From: Lachnospiraceae bacterium
GTDB taxonomy: Bacteria > Bacillota > Clostridia > Lachnospirales > Lachnospiraceae
NCBI GenBank assembly: GCA_017615375.1
Contig: JAGAAH010000051.1
Coordinates: 1 to 12,060 of the forward strand
Length of the DNA stretch: 12,060 nt
Reading direction: 5' to 3'
A program made the translations under genes and the position numbers. Under the pieces are notes generated by a model. That model did no database searches. It saw nothing but the letters and a program-made list of their open reading frames with translations, and was not told the origin of the DNA. Shown in pieces: positions 1-8,087 of the stretch. Within the stretch, counting starts at the first letter, position 1. Each line of letters starts with the position of its first letter.

Positions 1-1
1 A

Positions 2-403
2 CTTCTCGGTAAAAAAGCGCTTGAGGCTTCGGAAGAAGTAAAATCCGACGAAAACCATATGGGCAGAGCTTTTATATACGGAGGAGAAACTACGGTTAAG
101 GTTACGGGAACCGGCGTGGGTGGCCGTAACATGGAGATGGCACTCGCAAGTTCGCTCTATATGGAAAATATGGATAATGCGGCAATTTTCTCATTGGGTT
201 CTGACGGAACGGACGGTCCGACGGATGCGGCAGGCGGATATGTAGATTCGGATACGGTAAAGAAACTGGGCAGAGAATCAATCGAGTCCGCCTTAAAGAA
301 TAATGATTCATATAATGAATTAAAAAAGGTCGGCGGTTTGATAATTACCGGACCTACCAATACCAATTTGAACGATGTTTACGTCGTTTTACTCAAAAAT
401 TAA
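2..403 (+). CDS. Glycerate 2-kinase, MOFRL family (C-terminal part; 5' end outside window)
   Basis: The reading frame is open from base 2 to the TAA at 401-403, giving the last 133 residues of a larger protein; the start lies upstream of the window. The visible part carries GGETTV followed by a glycine-rich GTGVGGRNME segment and then LGSDGTDGPTDAAGG, the conserved signature of the MOFRL domain at the end of GckA/TtuD/GLYCTK-type glycerate kinases. Members of this family phosphorylate D-glycerate, usually to 2-phosphoglycerate, in the cytosol, linking glycerate or tartronate breakdown to lower glycolysis. The end sequence, with ITGPTNTNLND followed by a short hydrophobic strand, is the normal C-terminus, so the gene appears intact at this end. 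A strong terminator follows 12 bases after the stop. The substrate is inferred from the family; the N-terminal domain cannot be checked here. Confidence 0.88.
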   Translation, partial: LLGKKALEASEEVKSDENHMGRAFIYGGETTVKVTGTGVGGRNMEMALASSLYMENMDNAAIFSLGSDGTDGPTDAAGGYVDSDTVKKLGRESIESALKNNDSYNELKKVGGLIITGPTNTNLNDVYVVLLKN

Positions 404-415
404 AAATACCTTTAT

Positions 416-450
416 CTTGTGCTTTGACTCTTTACAAAGCACAAGTTTTT
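416..450 (+). terminator. Rho-independent terminator of the glycerate kinase gene
   Basis: A perfect 11-bp inverted repeat (CTTGTGCTTTG at 416-426 and CAAAGCACAAG at 435-445) encloses an 8-base loop and is followed directly by five T residues at 446-450. The stem is moderately GC-rich and lies 12 bases after the kinase stop codon. It separates the kinase transcript from the topoisomerase operon. Confidence 0.85.
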
Positions 451-460
451 GTGTTATTCT
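431..460 (+). promoter_or_regulatory. Possible promoter of the topoisomerase operon
   Basis: A promoter is expected between the terminator and the gene at 517. The best pair I can find is TTTACA at 431-436, inside the terminator loop and arm, with TATTCT at 455-460 (spacer 18). A rival is the better -10-like GATAAT at 468-473, which has only a poor -35 upstream. Neither is strong, so the position is tentative. Confidence 0.25.
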
Positions 461-502
461 ATAAAACGATAATAGGGAAAGTGGATTACTTTCCGAAGAA
501 TT

Positions 503-510
503 AGGAGGAA
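503..510 (+). promoter_or_regulatory. Ribosome binding site before two tandem GTG codons
   Basis: AGGAGGAA at 503-510 is a near-ideal Shine-Dalgarno sequence. Two in-frame GTG codons follow, at 517 (spacing 6) and 520 (spacing 9). Both are acceptable, so the protein may begin one residue later than annotated. No ATG is suitably placed. Confidence 0.8.
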
Positions 511-516
511 ATTATC

Positions 517-2439
517 GTGGTGAAAAAGGAAGTTTACGACGCCTCGAGTATTACAGTCCTTGAGGGTCTTGAAGCCGTACGTATGCGTCCGGGTATGTAT
601 ATCGGTTCGGTTTCGAGAAAAGGTCTTCACCATTTAATATATGAGATTGTAGATAATGCGGTAGACGAGCATTTGGCGGGCTATTGCAACAATATCTTTG
701 TAACCATAGAAGAAGACGGCTCCTGTACCGTAACAGATGACGGTAGAGGAATTCCGGTCGGTATGCATAAGAAGGGTGTATCTGCGGAACGAGTTGTATT
801 TACTACGTTGCATGCCGGCGGTAAGTTTGACAATAATGCTTATAAGACATCGGGAGGACTTCACGGAGTAGGTTCTTCCGTTGTTAATGCGCTGTCGGAA
901 TACCTTGATGTCAAGGTAATGAGTGACGGCAAGATATATCATGACAGATATGAAAAGGGTCAGCCGACAATTAAGCTTGAGAACGGCTTGTTACCTGTTA
1001 TAGGTACGACAAGAAGCCGCGGTACTTCGATTAATTTCTTTCCGGACGGGGAGATATTCGAGAAGACCAAGTTTATATCGGAAGATGTTAAGTCACGTCT
1101 TCATGAGACTGCTTATCTTAATCCGAATTTAACGATTACGTTTGAAGATAAGAGAGAAGAGACTAAGGAAAAAACGATATTCCACGAGCCTGAAGGTATC
1201 GTGGGCTTCGTTGACGAGCTTAATAAGAATGCAGAGACTATCCACGACGTTGTTTACTTTAAGGGAAATTCCGAAGGAATCGAAGTGGAAGTTGCTTTTC
1301 AGTTCACCAATGAATTCAGAGAGACCGTTCTTGGTTTTTGTAATAATATCTATAATGCCGAGGGTGGAGCGCATATAACCGGATTTAAGACTATGTTTAC
1401 TACGGTTATTAATAACTATGCGCGTGAACTCGGTATCTTAAAGGACAAGGATCAGAATTTTACGGGTGCAGACGTTCGTAACGGAATGACTGCGGTAATT
1501 TCAATGAAACATCCGGATCCAAGATTCGAAGGACAGACGAAGACAAAGCTTGATAACCAGGATGCGGCACGAGTTGCAAGTAAAGTTACGGGCGAAGAGA
1601 TTCAGTTATACTTTGACCGTAACCTTGAAGTATTAAAGAGTGTAATCGCTTGCGCAGAGAAGGCTGCCAAGATCAGAAAGACGGAAGAGAAGGCTAAGAC
1701 CAATCTTCTTACCAAGCAGAAGTTTTCATTTGATTCCAACGGTAAGCTTGCCAATTGTGAGAGCCATGAGGCTGATAAGTGTGAGATTTTCATCGTAGAG
1801 GGAGATTCCGCAGGCGGTTCCGCCAAGATGGCAAGAAATCGTATGTATCAGGCAATTATGCCAATCCGCGGTAAGATCCTTAACGTAGAAAAAGCATCAA
1901 TCGATAAGGTTTTGGCGAATGCCGAGATTAAGACAATGATATATGCTTTCGGATGCGGTTTTTCCGAAGGATACGGTAACGACTTTGATATTACAAAGCT
2001 TAGATACGACAAGATTATAATAATGGCTGATGCCGATGTCGACGGTGCGCATATCTCAACCTTGCTGCTTACGCTTTTCTACAGATTTATGCCGGAACTT
2101 ATATCGGAAGGTCATGTGTATATTGCAATGCCGCCTTTATATAAGACAATCCCGCAAAAAGGCAAAGGCGAGTACCTTTACGATGATGCGGCGTTAGAAC
2201 GTTACAGAAAGACTCATACCGAGAAGTTTACGTTGCAGCGTTACAAAGGTCTTGGCGAGATGGATGCCGAGCAGTTATGGGAGACTACACTTAATCCGGA
2301 GACCAGAAAGCTTAAGCTTGTCGAGATAGAAGATGCGAGAATGGCATCCGATGTAACGGAGATGCTTATGGGAACGGATGTCGGACCGAGAAAGAAATTC
2401 ATTCACGATAATGCGGCAGATGCCGAACTTGATGTTTAA
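517..2439 (+). CDS. parE: Type IIA DNA topoisomerase subunit B (ParE/GyrB-like ATPase subunit)
   Basis: This 640-residue protein is the ATPase subunit of a gyrase/topoisomerase IV enzyme. It dimerises on ATP binding and drives DNA strand passage with the A subunit encoded next. The GHKL ATPase domain is complete: catalytic E43 and N47 in YEIVDN, DDGRGIP at 74-80, and the ATP-lid GGLHGVGSS at 113-121. The transducer lysine is K342 in QTKTKL. The Toprim domain has E429 in EGDSAGG and the metal-binding DADVDGAH at 504-511; QRYKGLGEM lies at 574-582. The length is that of a Gram-positive enzyme, without the large insert of enterobacterial GyrB. The wording KTSGGLHGVGSSVVNALS is closer to Gram-positive ParE (KTSGG) than to GyrB (usually KVSGG), and the partner lacks a GyrA box, so I prefer ParE. 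GyrB remains possible and the two names are hard to separate by eye. The start is GTG with a strong RBS. The gene ends in tandem stops (TAA TAG), 27 bases before the partner. Confidence 0.9.
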   Translation: MVKKEVYDASSITVLEGLEAVRMRPGMYIGSVSRKGLHHLIYEIVDNAVDEHLAGYCNNIFVTIEEDGSCTVTDDGRGIPVGMHKKGVSAERVVFTTLHAGGKFDNNAYKTSGGLHGVGSSVVNALSEYLDVKVMSDGKIYHDRYEKGQPTIKLENGLLPVIGTTRSRGTSINFFPDGEIFEKTKFISEDVKSRLHETAYLNPNLTITFEDKREETKEKTIFHEPEGIVGFVDELNKNAETIHDVVYFKGNSEGIEVEVAFQFTNEFRETVLGFCNNIYNAEGGAHITGFKTMFTTVINNYARELGILKDKDQNFTGADVRNGMTAVISMKHPDPRFEGQTKTKLDNQDAARVASKVTGEEIQLYFDRNLEVLKSVIACAEKAAKIRKTEEKAKTNLLTKQKFSFDSNGKLANCESHEADKCEIFIVEGDSAGGSAKMARNRMYQAIMPIRGKILNVEKASIDKVLANAEIKTMIYAFGCGFSEGYGNDFDITKLRYDKIIIMADADVDGAHISTLLLTLFYRFMPELISEGHVYIAMPPLYKTIPQKGKGEYLYDDAALERYRKTHTEKFTLQRYKGLGEMDAEQLWETTLNPETRKLKLVEIEDARMASDVTEMLMGTDVGPRKKFIHDNAADAELDV

Positions 2440-2466
2440 TAGAGTAACTAAGTAGGAGCTTTTGAC

Positions 2467-4710
2467 ATGAAGAAGCAGATAGAAGAACAGATTATAAGAA
2501 CCGAATACTCGGAGGTTATGCAGAAATCTTTCATCGATTATGCGATGAGCGTAATCGTGGACAGAGCATTGCCTGATGCAAGAGACGGTCTTAAGCCGGT
2601 ACAGCGTCGTACATTATACTCAATGTATGAGCTTGGCGTTAAATATGATAAACCTTACAGAAAAAGCGCCCGTATTGTAGGTGATACAATGGGTAAGTAT
2701 CATCCGCACGGTGATTCTTCAATATATGAAGCTATGGTTGTAATGGCACAGGGCTTCAAGAAGGGATTACCGCTTGTTGACGGACACGGTAATTTCGGTT
2801 CTATTGAGGGTGACGGCGCCGCTGCAATGCGTTACACGGAAGCAAGACTTGCCAAGGTTACGCAGATGGCATTCTTAAGTGACCTTGATAAGGATATGGT
2901 TGATTTTAAGCCTAACTTCGACGGTATGGAGAAGGAGCCCGTTGTTTTGCCGGTTCGTGTTCCGAACCTTCTTCTTAACGGTGCGGAAGGTATTGCTGTA
3001 GGTATGACCACAAGTATTCCGCCTCATAACGTAACGGAAGTTCTTGAAGCGGTTAAGGCTTATATCAAGAACCCGGACATAGAAGTTGCGGAACTTATGC
3101 AATATATTAAAGGACCTGACTTCCCAACGGGTGGTATTGTCGTTAATGAAGACGAATTACTTGAAATCTACACGACCGGTGTAGGTAAGATTAAGATCAG
3201 AGGTAAGATTGAAGAGGAAGAATTAAAGGGAGGCAAGAAGCAGCTTGTCATAACGGAGATTCCGTATCCGATGATCGGTCTTAATATCGGCAAATTCTTA
3301 AATGATGTATATGCACTTGTAGAGAATAAGAAGACCAATGATATCGTAGATATATCCAATCAGTCATCAAAAGAAGGCATAAGAATTGTCATCGAGCTTA
3401 AGAAGGGTGCGGATGTGGAATACATTAAGAACCTTCTTTACAAGAAGACGAGACTTGAAGATACATTCGGTGTTAATATGGTAGCGGTAGTTGACGGAAG
3501 ACCGGAGACTATGAGCTTAGCGGATATAATCCGTCATCATGTTAACTTTCAGTACGAGATTAATACAAGAAAGTATAAGACATTACTTGATAAAGAGCTT
3601 GATAAGAAGGAAATTCAGGAAGGTCTTATCAAAGCATGCGACGTTATCGATTTGATTATCGAGATTCTTCGCGGAAGTAAGAATGTCAATGATGCCAAGG
3701 CGTGTCTTACCAAGGGCGACACGTCAAATGTCAAGTTTAAGAGTAAAGAATCCGAGATGAAAGCGGCATTCTTAGCTTTTACCGAAAGACAGGCAACTGC
3801 AATATTAGATATGCGTCTTGTTAAGCTTATCGGCCTTGAGATGGAAGCTTTAATCAAAGAGCATGAAGAGACGTTAAAGAATATCGCAGAGTATGAGAGA
3901 ATCTTGGGAAGCAGACTCTACATGGCGAAAGTCATTATGAAAGAGATTGACGGATTTATCAAAGAGTACGGCAGAGAGAGAAGAACTCTTATAGAGAATG
4001 CGGAAGAGATTGTTATCGAAGAGAAGAAGATAGAGGAGCAGGAAGTAGTCTTTCTTATGGATAGATTCGGATACTGCAAGACTATCGACCTTGCGACATA
4101 CGAGCGTAATCAGGAAGCCGTACATGAAGAGAATAAAGTTGTTATTCACTGCATGAATACCGGCAGACTTAGTATCTTTACCGATACGGGTAATCTGCAT
4201 ATGGTAAAAGTTCTTGATGTACCTTTCGGACGTTTCAGAGATAAAGGTACGCCGATTGATAATATCAGTAATTACACAAGCGCCAAGGAAGAGATGATTC
4301 TTGTTGAAAGCAAGCTTGATCTTAGCGGTAAGGATGTATTTATGGCATCTTCCGACGGTATGTGCAAGATAGTCGAAGGTGATGAATTTGACGTTGCGAA
4401 GAAGACTACGGCTGCAACCAAGCTTAATGCAAAAGCCAAGCTTATGAATGTAACCATAGTAGACGGAACGGAGAGTATTATTATAGAGACTGACAAGGGA
4501 TACTTCTTAAGATTCCCGATTTCGGAGATTCCGAAGAAGAAAAAGACTGCTGTCGGAGTTCGCGGAATTAAGGTAGGAAAAGACGATAAGATTGTCGGCA
4601 TTCATGTCTTAAAAGAAGGCGAAGAAAGAAGCGTATCAAGAAAAGGTACGGAAATAGCATTACACAGAATTCACCTTGCGCATAGAGACAGCAAGGGTAC
4701 AAAGAAATAA
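2467..4710 (+). CDS. parC: Type IIA DNA topoisomerase subunit A (ParC/GyrA-like), no GyrA box
   Basis: This 747-residue protein is the DNA breakage-reunion subunit. The catalytic tyrosine is Y123 in [11 protein letters not shown]. Around it are the winged-helix motif [12 protein letters not shown], with S84 and E88 at the two classic quinolone-resistance positions, and VDGHGNFGS at 104-112. Quinolone-sensitive enzymes usually carry serine and an acidic residue there, so no resistance substitution is seen. The tower and coiled-coil region follow, including [16 protein letters not shown] at about 443-458. The C-terminal domain starts near residue 525 and is only about 220 residues, against about 300 in typical GyrA. 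I find no Q(R/K)RGG(R/K)G GyrA box; the equivalent place reads [13 protein letters not shown]. Wrapping DNA and introducing negative supercoils depends on that box, so a relaxing or decatenating, topoisomerase IV-like role is inferred. The start ATG has AGGAG at 2454-2458, 8 bases upstream. It is surely cotranscribed with the B subunit, and folC follows after 10 bases. Confidence 0.9.
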   Translation: MKKQIEEQIIRTEYSEVMQKSFIDYAMSVIVDRALPDARDGLKPVQRRTLYSMYELGVKYDKPYRKSARIVGDTMGKYHPHGDSSIYEAMVVMAQGFKKGLPLVDGHGNFGSIEGDGAAAMRYTEARLAKVTQMAFLSDLDKDMVDFKPNFDGMEKEPVVLPVRVPNLLLNGAEGIAVGMTTSIPPHNVTEVLEAVKAYIKNPDIEVAELMQYIKGPDFPTGGIVVNEDELLEIYTTGVGKIKIRGKIEEEELKGGKKQLVITEIPYPMIGLNIGKFLNDVYALVENKKTNDIVDISNQSSKEGIRIVIELKKGADVEYIKNLLYKKTRLEDTFGVNMVAVVDGRPETMSLADIIRHHVNFQYEINTRKYKTLLDKELDKKEIQEGLIKACDVIDLIIEILRGSKNVNDAKACLTKGDTSNVKFKSKESEMKAAFLAFTERQATAILDMRLVKLIGLEMEALIKEHEETLKNIAEYERILGSRLYMAKVIMKEIDGFIKEYGRERRTLIENAEEIVIEEKKIEEQEVVFLMDRFGYCKTIDLATYERNQEAVHEENKVVIHCMNTGRLSIFTDTGNLHMVKVLDVPFGRFRDKGTPIDNISNYTSAKEEMILVESKLDLSGKDVFMASSDGMCKIVEGDEFDVAKKTTAATKLNAKAKLMNVTIVDGTESIIIETDKGYFLRFPISEIPKKKKTAVGVRGIKVGKDDKIVGIHVLKEGEERSVSRKGTEIALHRIHLAHRDSKGTKK

Positions 4711-4720
4711 GGTAGATTCA

Positions 4721-5992
4721 ATGAATTACGATGAGACATTGGAATTTCTTGAAAAAGCACGTACAAAGGGCTCCATACTCGGTATGGAGTCCATTATGCG
4801 ATTATGCAAAGAATTGGGAAATCCCGAAAAGTACGGTAAAGTTATACATATTGCGGGTACCAACGGTAAAGGCTCGACGGGAGCTTTTATAGAGCATGCT
4901 CTTTGCTCATTGGGATATAAGGTCGGAAGATTTACTTCTCCGGCCGTATTTATGTATGAGGAAATGTGGAAGATTAACGAAGAGCCGATAAGTCGCGAAA
5001 GGCTTTCCTCTCTTATGACGAAAGTTAAGGAAGCGTGTGACAGGATTGAAGGTAACGGCTTTCCGGGACCTACGGTATTTGAGATAGAAACTGCAGCCGC
5101 GTATCTTTATATGAAGGAAGAAGAGTGCGATTATAGTTTGATTGAAGTCGGATGCGGCGGACTTACCGATGCAACCAATGTGGTAGAAAAACCGTTTCTA
5201 TCCGTAATTACTTCGATAAGCATGGACCATATGGCCTTTCTTGGCGATACGTTGGAAGAAATCGCTTCAATGAAAGCCGGCATTATTAAAAAGAATTGTC
5301 CGGTCGTATCGTTATATCAAAAGGAATGCGTTAATGCGGTAATTGAAAAGACCGCAAGTGATAATGATTCGAAGCTCCATTATGCGCATTCGGAGGAAGC
5401 TTCCATTATCGAGATGTCGCCTAAAGGGATGACGATTTCTTATGACGGAGTTGAGAATAAGTTGGATTTAATCGGCGTATGCCAGAAAGAAAACTATGTT
5501 CTTGCGGTAGAGGCTTTAAAAGTGATTCTCGGTGAAGATAAGCTTTCGGACAGAGCTTTTATGGCACTCTCCAAGACCAAGTGGCCGGGAAGATTTGAAG
5601 TAATAGCGGATAATCCGCTTACAATCATAGACGGATGCCATAATGAAGATGCGGCTGTTAAACTTAGAAGTACAATGGAAGAAGTGCTTAAAGGGTATAA
5701 TATACATGCAATTGCGGGTATATTAAAGGATAAGGAAGTAGATAAGATAGTCGGCGAAGTATTGCCGTTATGTAAATCTTGCATATGCGTCACACCTCCA
5801 AATGACAGAGGATTATCCAAGGAGGAACTTGCAAGTATATGCGGTGATTACTGTAAATCCGTTGAAATTGCGGATACAATGCATGATGCGGTTATGTTAT
5901 GTCGCAGAAGATATAGAGAAAATAATGATGCGGTCCTTGTATTCGGCTCATTATCATACTTATATGATGCAATCTTAACACTTTCAACATAG
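4721..5992 (+). CDS. folC: Folylpolyglutamate synthase / dihydrofolate synthase
   Basis: FolC adds glutamate to folates, and in many bacteria to dihydropteroate, in an ATP-dependent cytosolic reaction that retains folates for one-carbon metabolism. The 423-residue product has the P-loop GTNGKGST at 46-53, the second Mur-ligase motif IEVGCGGLTDATN with E142, SMDHMAFLGDTLEEIASMKAGI with the likely carbamylated K185, and the C-terminal-domain signature WPGRFEV near 288 followed by DGCHN at 304-308 (usually DGAHN). The folate-loop motif usually written TSPHL reads TSPAVF, a variant I associate with Lachnospiraceae and not a defect. I chose ATG at 4721: TAAGG overlapping the preceding stop lies about 8 bases upstream, and residues NYDETLEFL form the expected first helix. 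An in-frame TTG 45 bases upstream lies inside the preceding gene and has no RBS. Whether it also makes dihydrofolate from dihydropteroate cannot be told by eye. Confidence 0.92.
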   Translation: MNYDETLEFLEKARTKGSILGMESIMRLCKELGNPEKYGKVIHIAGTNGKGSTGAFIEHALCSLGYKVGRFTSPAVFMYEEMWKINEEPISRERLSSLMTKVKEACDRIEGNGFPGPTVFEIETAAAYLYMKEEECDYSLIEVGCGGLTDATNVVEKPFLSVITSISMDHMAFLGDTLEEIASMKAGIIKKNCPVVSLYQKECVNAVIEKTASDNDSKLHYAHSEEASIIEMSPKGMTISYDGVENKLDLIGVCQKENYVLAVEALKVILGEDKLSDRAFMALSKTKWPGRFEVIADNPLTIIDGCHNEDAAVKLRSTMEEVLKGYNIHAIAGILKDKEVDKIVGEVLPLCKSCICVTPPNDRGLSKEELASICGDYCKSVEIADTMHDAVMLCRRRYRENNDAVLVFGSLSYLYDAILTLST

Positions 5993-6004
5993 ATAGGTGA
6001 TAAA

Positions 6005-6055
6005 ATGCTTACGTTGCGGAATGAAGACACGAAAGGATTAACGGTACAGGAATGA
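6005..6055 (+). CDS. Predicted 16-residue leader ORF overlapping the kinase start
   Basis: A short ORF reads MLTLRNEDTKGLTVQE. It is preceded by AGGTGAT at 5995-6001, a seven-base exact match to the 3' half of the full anti-Shine-Dalgarno complement AGGAGGTGATC, in correct register for the ATG at 6005. Its TGA overlaps the ATG of the histidine kinase gene as ATGA at 6052-6055. The kinase has no good Shine-Dalgarno of its own: AAAGGA at 6032-6037 is 14 bases away and the AGGA near 6048 is too close. The simplest reading is that ribosomes load at this ORF and reinitiate on the kinase. The peptide resembles no family I know and has no run of a single amino acid suggesting attenuation. It may matter only as a translational coupler, or it may not be translated. 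Confidence 0.5.
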   Translation: MLTLRNEDTKGLTVQE

Positions 6056-8082
6056 GTTCCAAAAGAAGAGCTGAATATACATGGATTTTCGGATTCATGT
6101 TCATGATAATTACGACAATTCTATATGCGCTTTGGGCGGTCCATAATATATTTCTGATAGCTATATCAGCGCTTGTCTTGCTTTTGGCGGACTGCGTTTG
6201 CATATTTATTAAGAAAGTTCCGGAGATTTATGAGCAGATGTTCTTTGTAATGACGGGACTTATTTATCTTGTTATTAACAGCCTTTTAATTCATTCATTT
6301 GCATTGGTACCGATTGCGGTTATAGCGGCCGGTGCATATATTCTTCCAATCTTTAATTATAAGGCAATACATCTTTACTCTGCGACAGCTACGCTGATTC
6401 TAATTATCGATATGGTGATAAGCGTTTTTGACAGAGCATATCTTGATAAGATCGATAATGCAACATTCTATCTTTCCGAGACATTTACGCTTGTGTGCCT
6501 TAGCTTCTTTATTATTGCTGCTAAAATGCAGAATAAAAACAGAAGAGAAATAGAAGAACAGAAGAATAACGCAATTGAAGCCAATAAGAGTAAGAGTACG
6601 TTCCTTGCCAATATGTCGCATGAGATAAGAACACCTATGAATGCGATACTTGGTATGAGTGAGCTTTTATTACTCGATGATATGAACGAGACTCAGACGG
6701 AATATCTTAATACAATTCATAATTCGTCCAAGTCGCTGCTTAATATTATTAATGATATTCTTGACTTTTCCAAGATTGATGCGGGTAAATTGGAACTTCT
6801 TGAAGACAGATATGATTTTGAATCAATGACGCAGGATGTAACCAATATCATCGAGACAAGACTTAAAGATAAAAAGGTAGCATTTACGGTTATCATAGAT
6901 CCAAACTTACCGGCAGCGCTTATGGGCGATGAAGTACGTCTTAAACAGATACTTATTAACGTACTCGGAAATTCATGCAAGCATATTAATAAGGGATATA
7001 TTATGCTTGAAATTAAGGCCGGTGAAATTGTTGATGGTGTCGTAGAGCTTACATTTGTTATGAAAGATACGGGCTCCGGTATACCGAAGAGCGATTTGGA
7101 GCATATATTCGATGCATTTAATCAGGCAGATACCAAGAAGAACCGTAGTATAGAAGGCACGGGACTTGGACTCGCAATTACCAAGAAACTTGCCGAGGCA
7201 ATGGACGGAAGCATTGGTATCGAGAGCGATTACGGTATCGGAACGGTTGTAACGGTTAAGGTTAAGCAGAAAGTTATTAATCCGGAACCTTTCGTTAAGT
7301 TAGCAAATCCGGAGAAGTATAAAGTATACATATTAGAGAGCAATCCGCATTTCCTCGATGCCTTTATTCAGACGTTTAACAATATTAAGATTGAGCCTAA
7401 TGTTCTTAATGTGCCAAAAGATGTTACAACGGTTGAAGATTCCGAAAATGTATATGTATTCTATAACTTCGAATCATATTACGAGAATATAAAGGATTAT
7501 AAGTCAAAGTTCAGAATGGCTAAGTTTATCGGCCTGGTAGGACTTTTTGATGTTATTCCGGAAGATATTCAAAGAAGAGAATCGATTATGCATTCATTTA
7601 GCTTAACCAAGCTTCTGGCAATCATGGAGAATCGTGCAAGCACAACAAAGGTTGAAGATGGCAAGGTTAAGCCGTTTAGAGCACCGGATGTAAATGTCCT
7701 TGTCGTTGACGATAATCCGGTTAACCTTAAAGTTGCGGCTTCCATGATGAAGTTATTCGAACTTAAAGTATCATTTGCTTCAAGCGGAATGGATTGTCTT
7801 AAACTATTGGATCAGGGCAACAGATATGATATTATCTTTATGGATCATATGATGCCGCAGATGGACGGTATCGAGACAACGCATAAGATTCGAGAACGTG
7901 AGAAGGGAACCTATGAACATAACGTAATTATTGCACTTACGGCTAATGCCATTAAGGGCGTAGAGAAGATGTTCATAGATGAGGGATTGGACGATTATAT
8001 TTTCAAGCCTATGGACCTTGCGAATTTGGATGCAATTTTGCGTAAGTGGATAGATCCGAATAAACAATTTGAGAAAGAGTAA
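6052..8082 (+). CDS. Membrane hybrid sensor histidine kinase with C-terminal receiver
   Basis: The 676-residue product starts with about six hydrophobic segments (roughly 11-29, 32-53, 62-82, 86-101, 108-125, 138-158) joined by short loops, so it has no large extracellular sensor domain. A charged linker (160-180) leads to the HisKA domain with the phosphorylated histidine H190 in NMSHEIRTPMNAILG. The HATPase domain has N307 in the N box, DTGSGIP at 339-345 and GTGLGL at 369-374. Residues about 421-530 are an unassigned region with receiver-like strand and helix spacing but no clear phosphoacceptor. A complete receiver follows: D553/D554, phosphoacceptor D598 in MDHMMPQMDG, T630 and K652. No Hpt domain is present and no response regulator gene is adjacent, so output must go through a separate phosphotransfer protein or the receiver acts alone. 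The N box reads NSCKHINKG where NAxKFTxKG is usual, but the catalytic asparagine is kept. The signal is unknown. Translation is probably coupled to the short ORF before it. Confidence 0.9.
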   Translation: MSSKRRAEYTWIFGFMFMIITTILYALWAVHNIFLIAISALVLLLADCVCIFIKKVPEIYEQMFFVMTGLIYLVINSLLIHSFALVPIAVIAAGAYILPIFNYKAIHLYSATATLILIIDMVISVFDRAYLDKIDNATFYLSETFTLVCLSFFIIAAKMQNKNRREIEEQKNNAIEANKSKSTFLANMSHEIRTPMNAILGMSELLLLDDMNETQTEYLNTIHNSSKSLLNIINDILDFSKIDAGKLELLEDRYDFESMTQDVTNIIETRLKDKKVAFTVIIDPNLPAALMGDEVRLKQILINVLGNSCKHINKGYIMLEIKAGEIVDGVVELTFVMKDTGSGIPKSDLEHIFDAFNQADTKKNRSIEGTGLGLAITKKLAEAMDGSIGIESDYGIGTVVTVKVKQKVINPEPFVKLANPEKYKVYILESNPHFLDAFIQTFNNIKIEPNVLNVPKDVTTVEDSENVYVFYNFESYYENIKDYKSKFRMAKFIGLVGLFDVIPEDIQRRESIMHSFSLTKLLAIMENRASTTKVEDGKVKPFRAPDVNVLVVDDNPVNLKVAASMMKLFELKVSFASSGMDCLKLLDQGNRYDIIFMDHMMPQMDGIETTHKIREREKGTYEHNVIIALTANAIKGVEKMFIDEGLDDYIFKPMDLANLDAILRKWIDPNKQFEKE

Positions 8083-8087
8083 GTGAA

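Noticed and set aside
517..4710. Straight assignment as the main gyrase, gyrB-gyrA
   Set aside because: The A subunit lacks a GyrA box and has a short C-terminal domain, and no dnaA, dnaN or recF is adjacent. Topoisomerase IV-like is preferred, though naming remains uncertain.
4676..4720. An earlier TTG start for folC, giving 15 extra residues and overlap with the topoisomerase A gene
   Set aside because: There is no Shine-Dalgarno before it, the extra residues do not look like FolC, and the ATG at 4721 has a usable RBS and the expected first helix.
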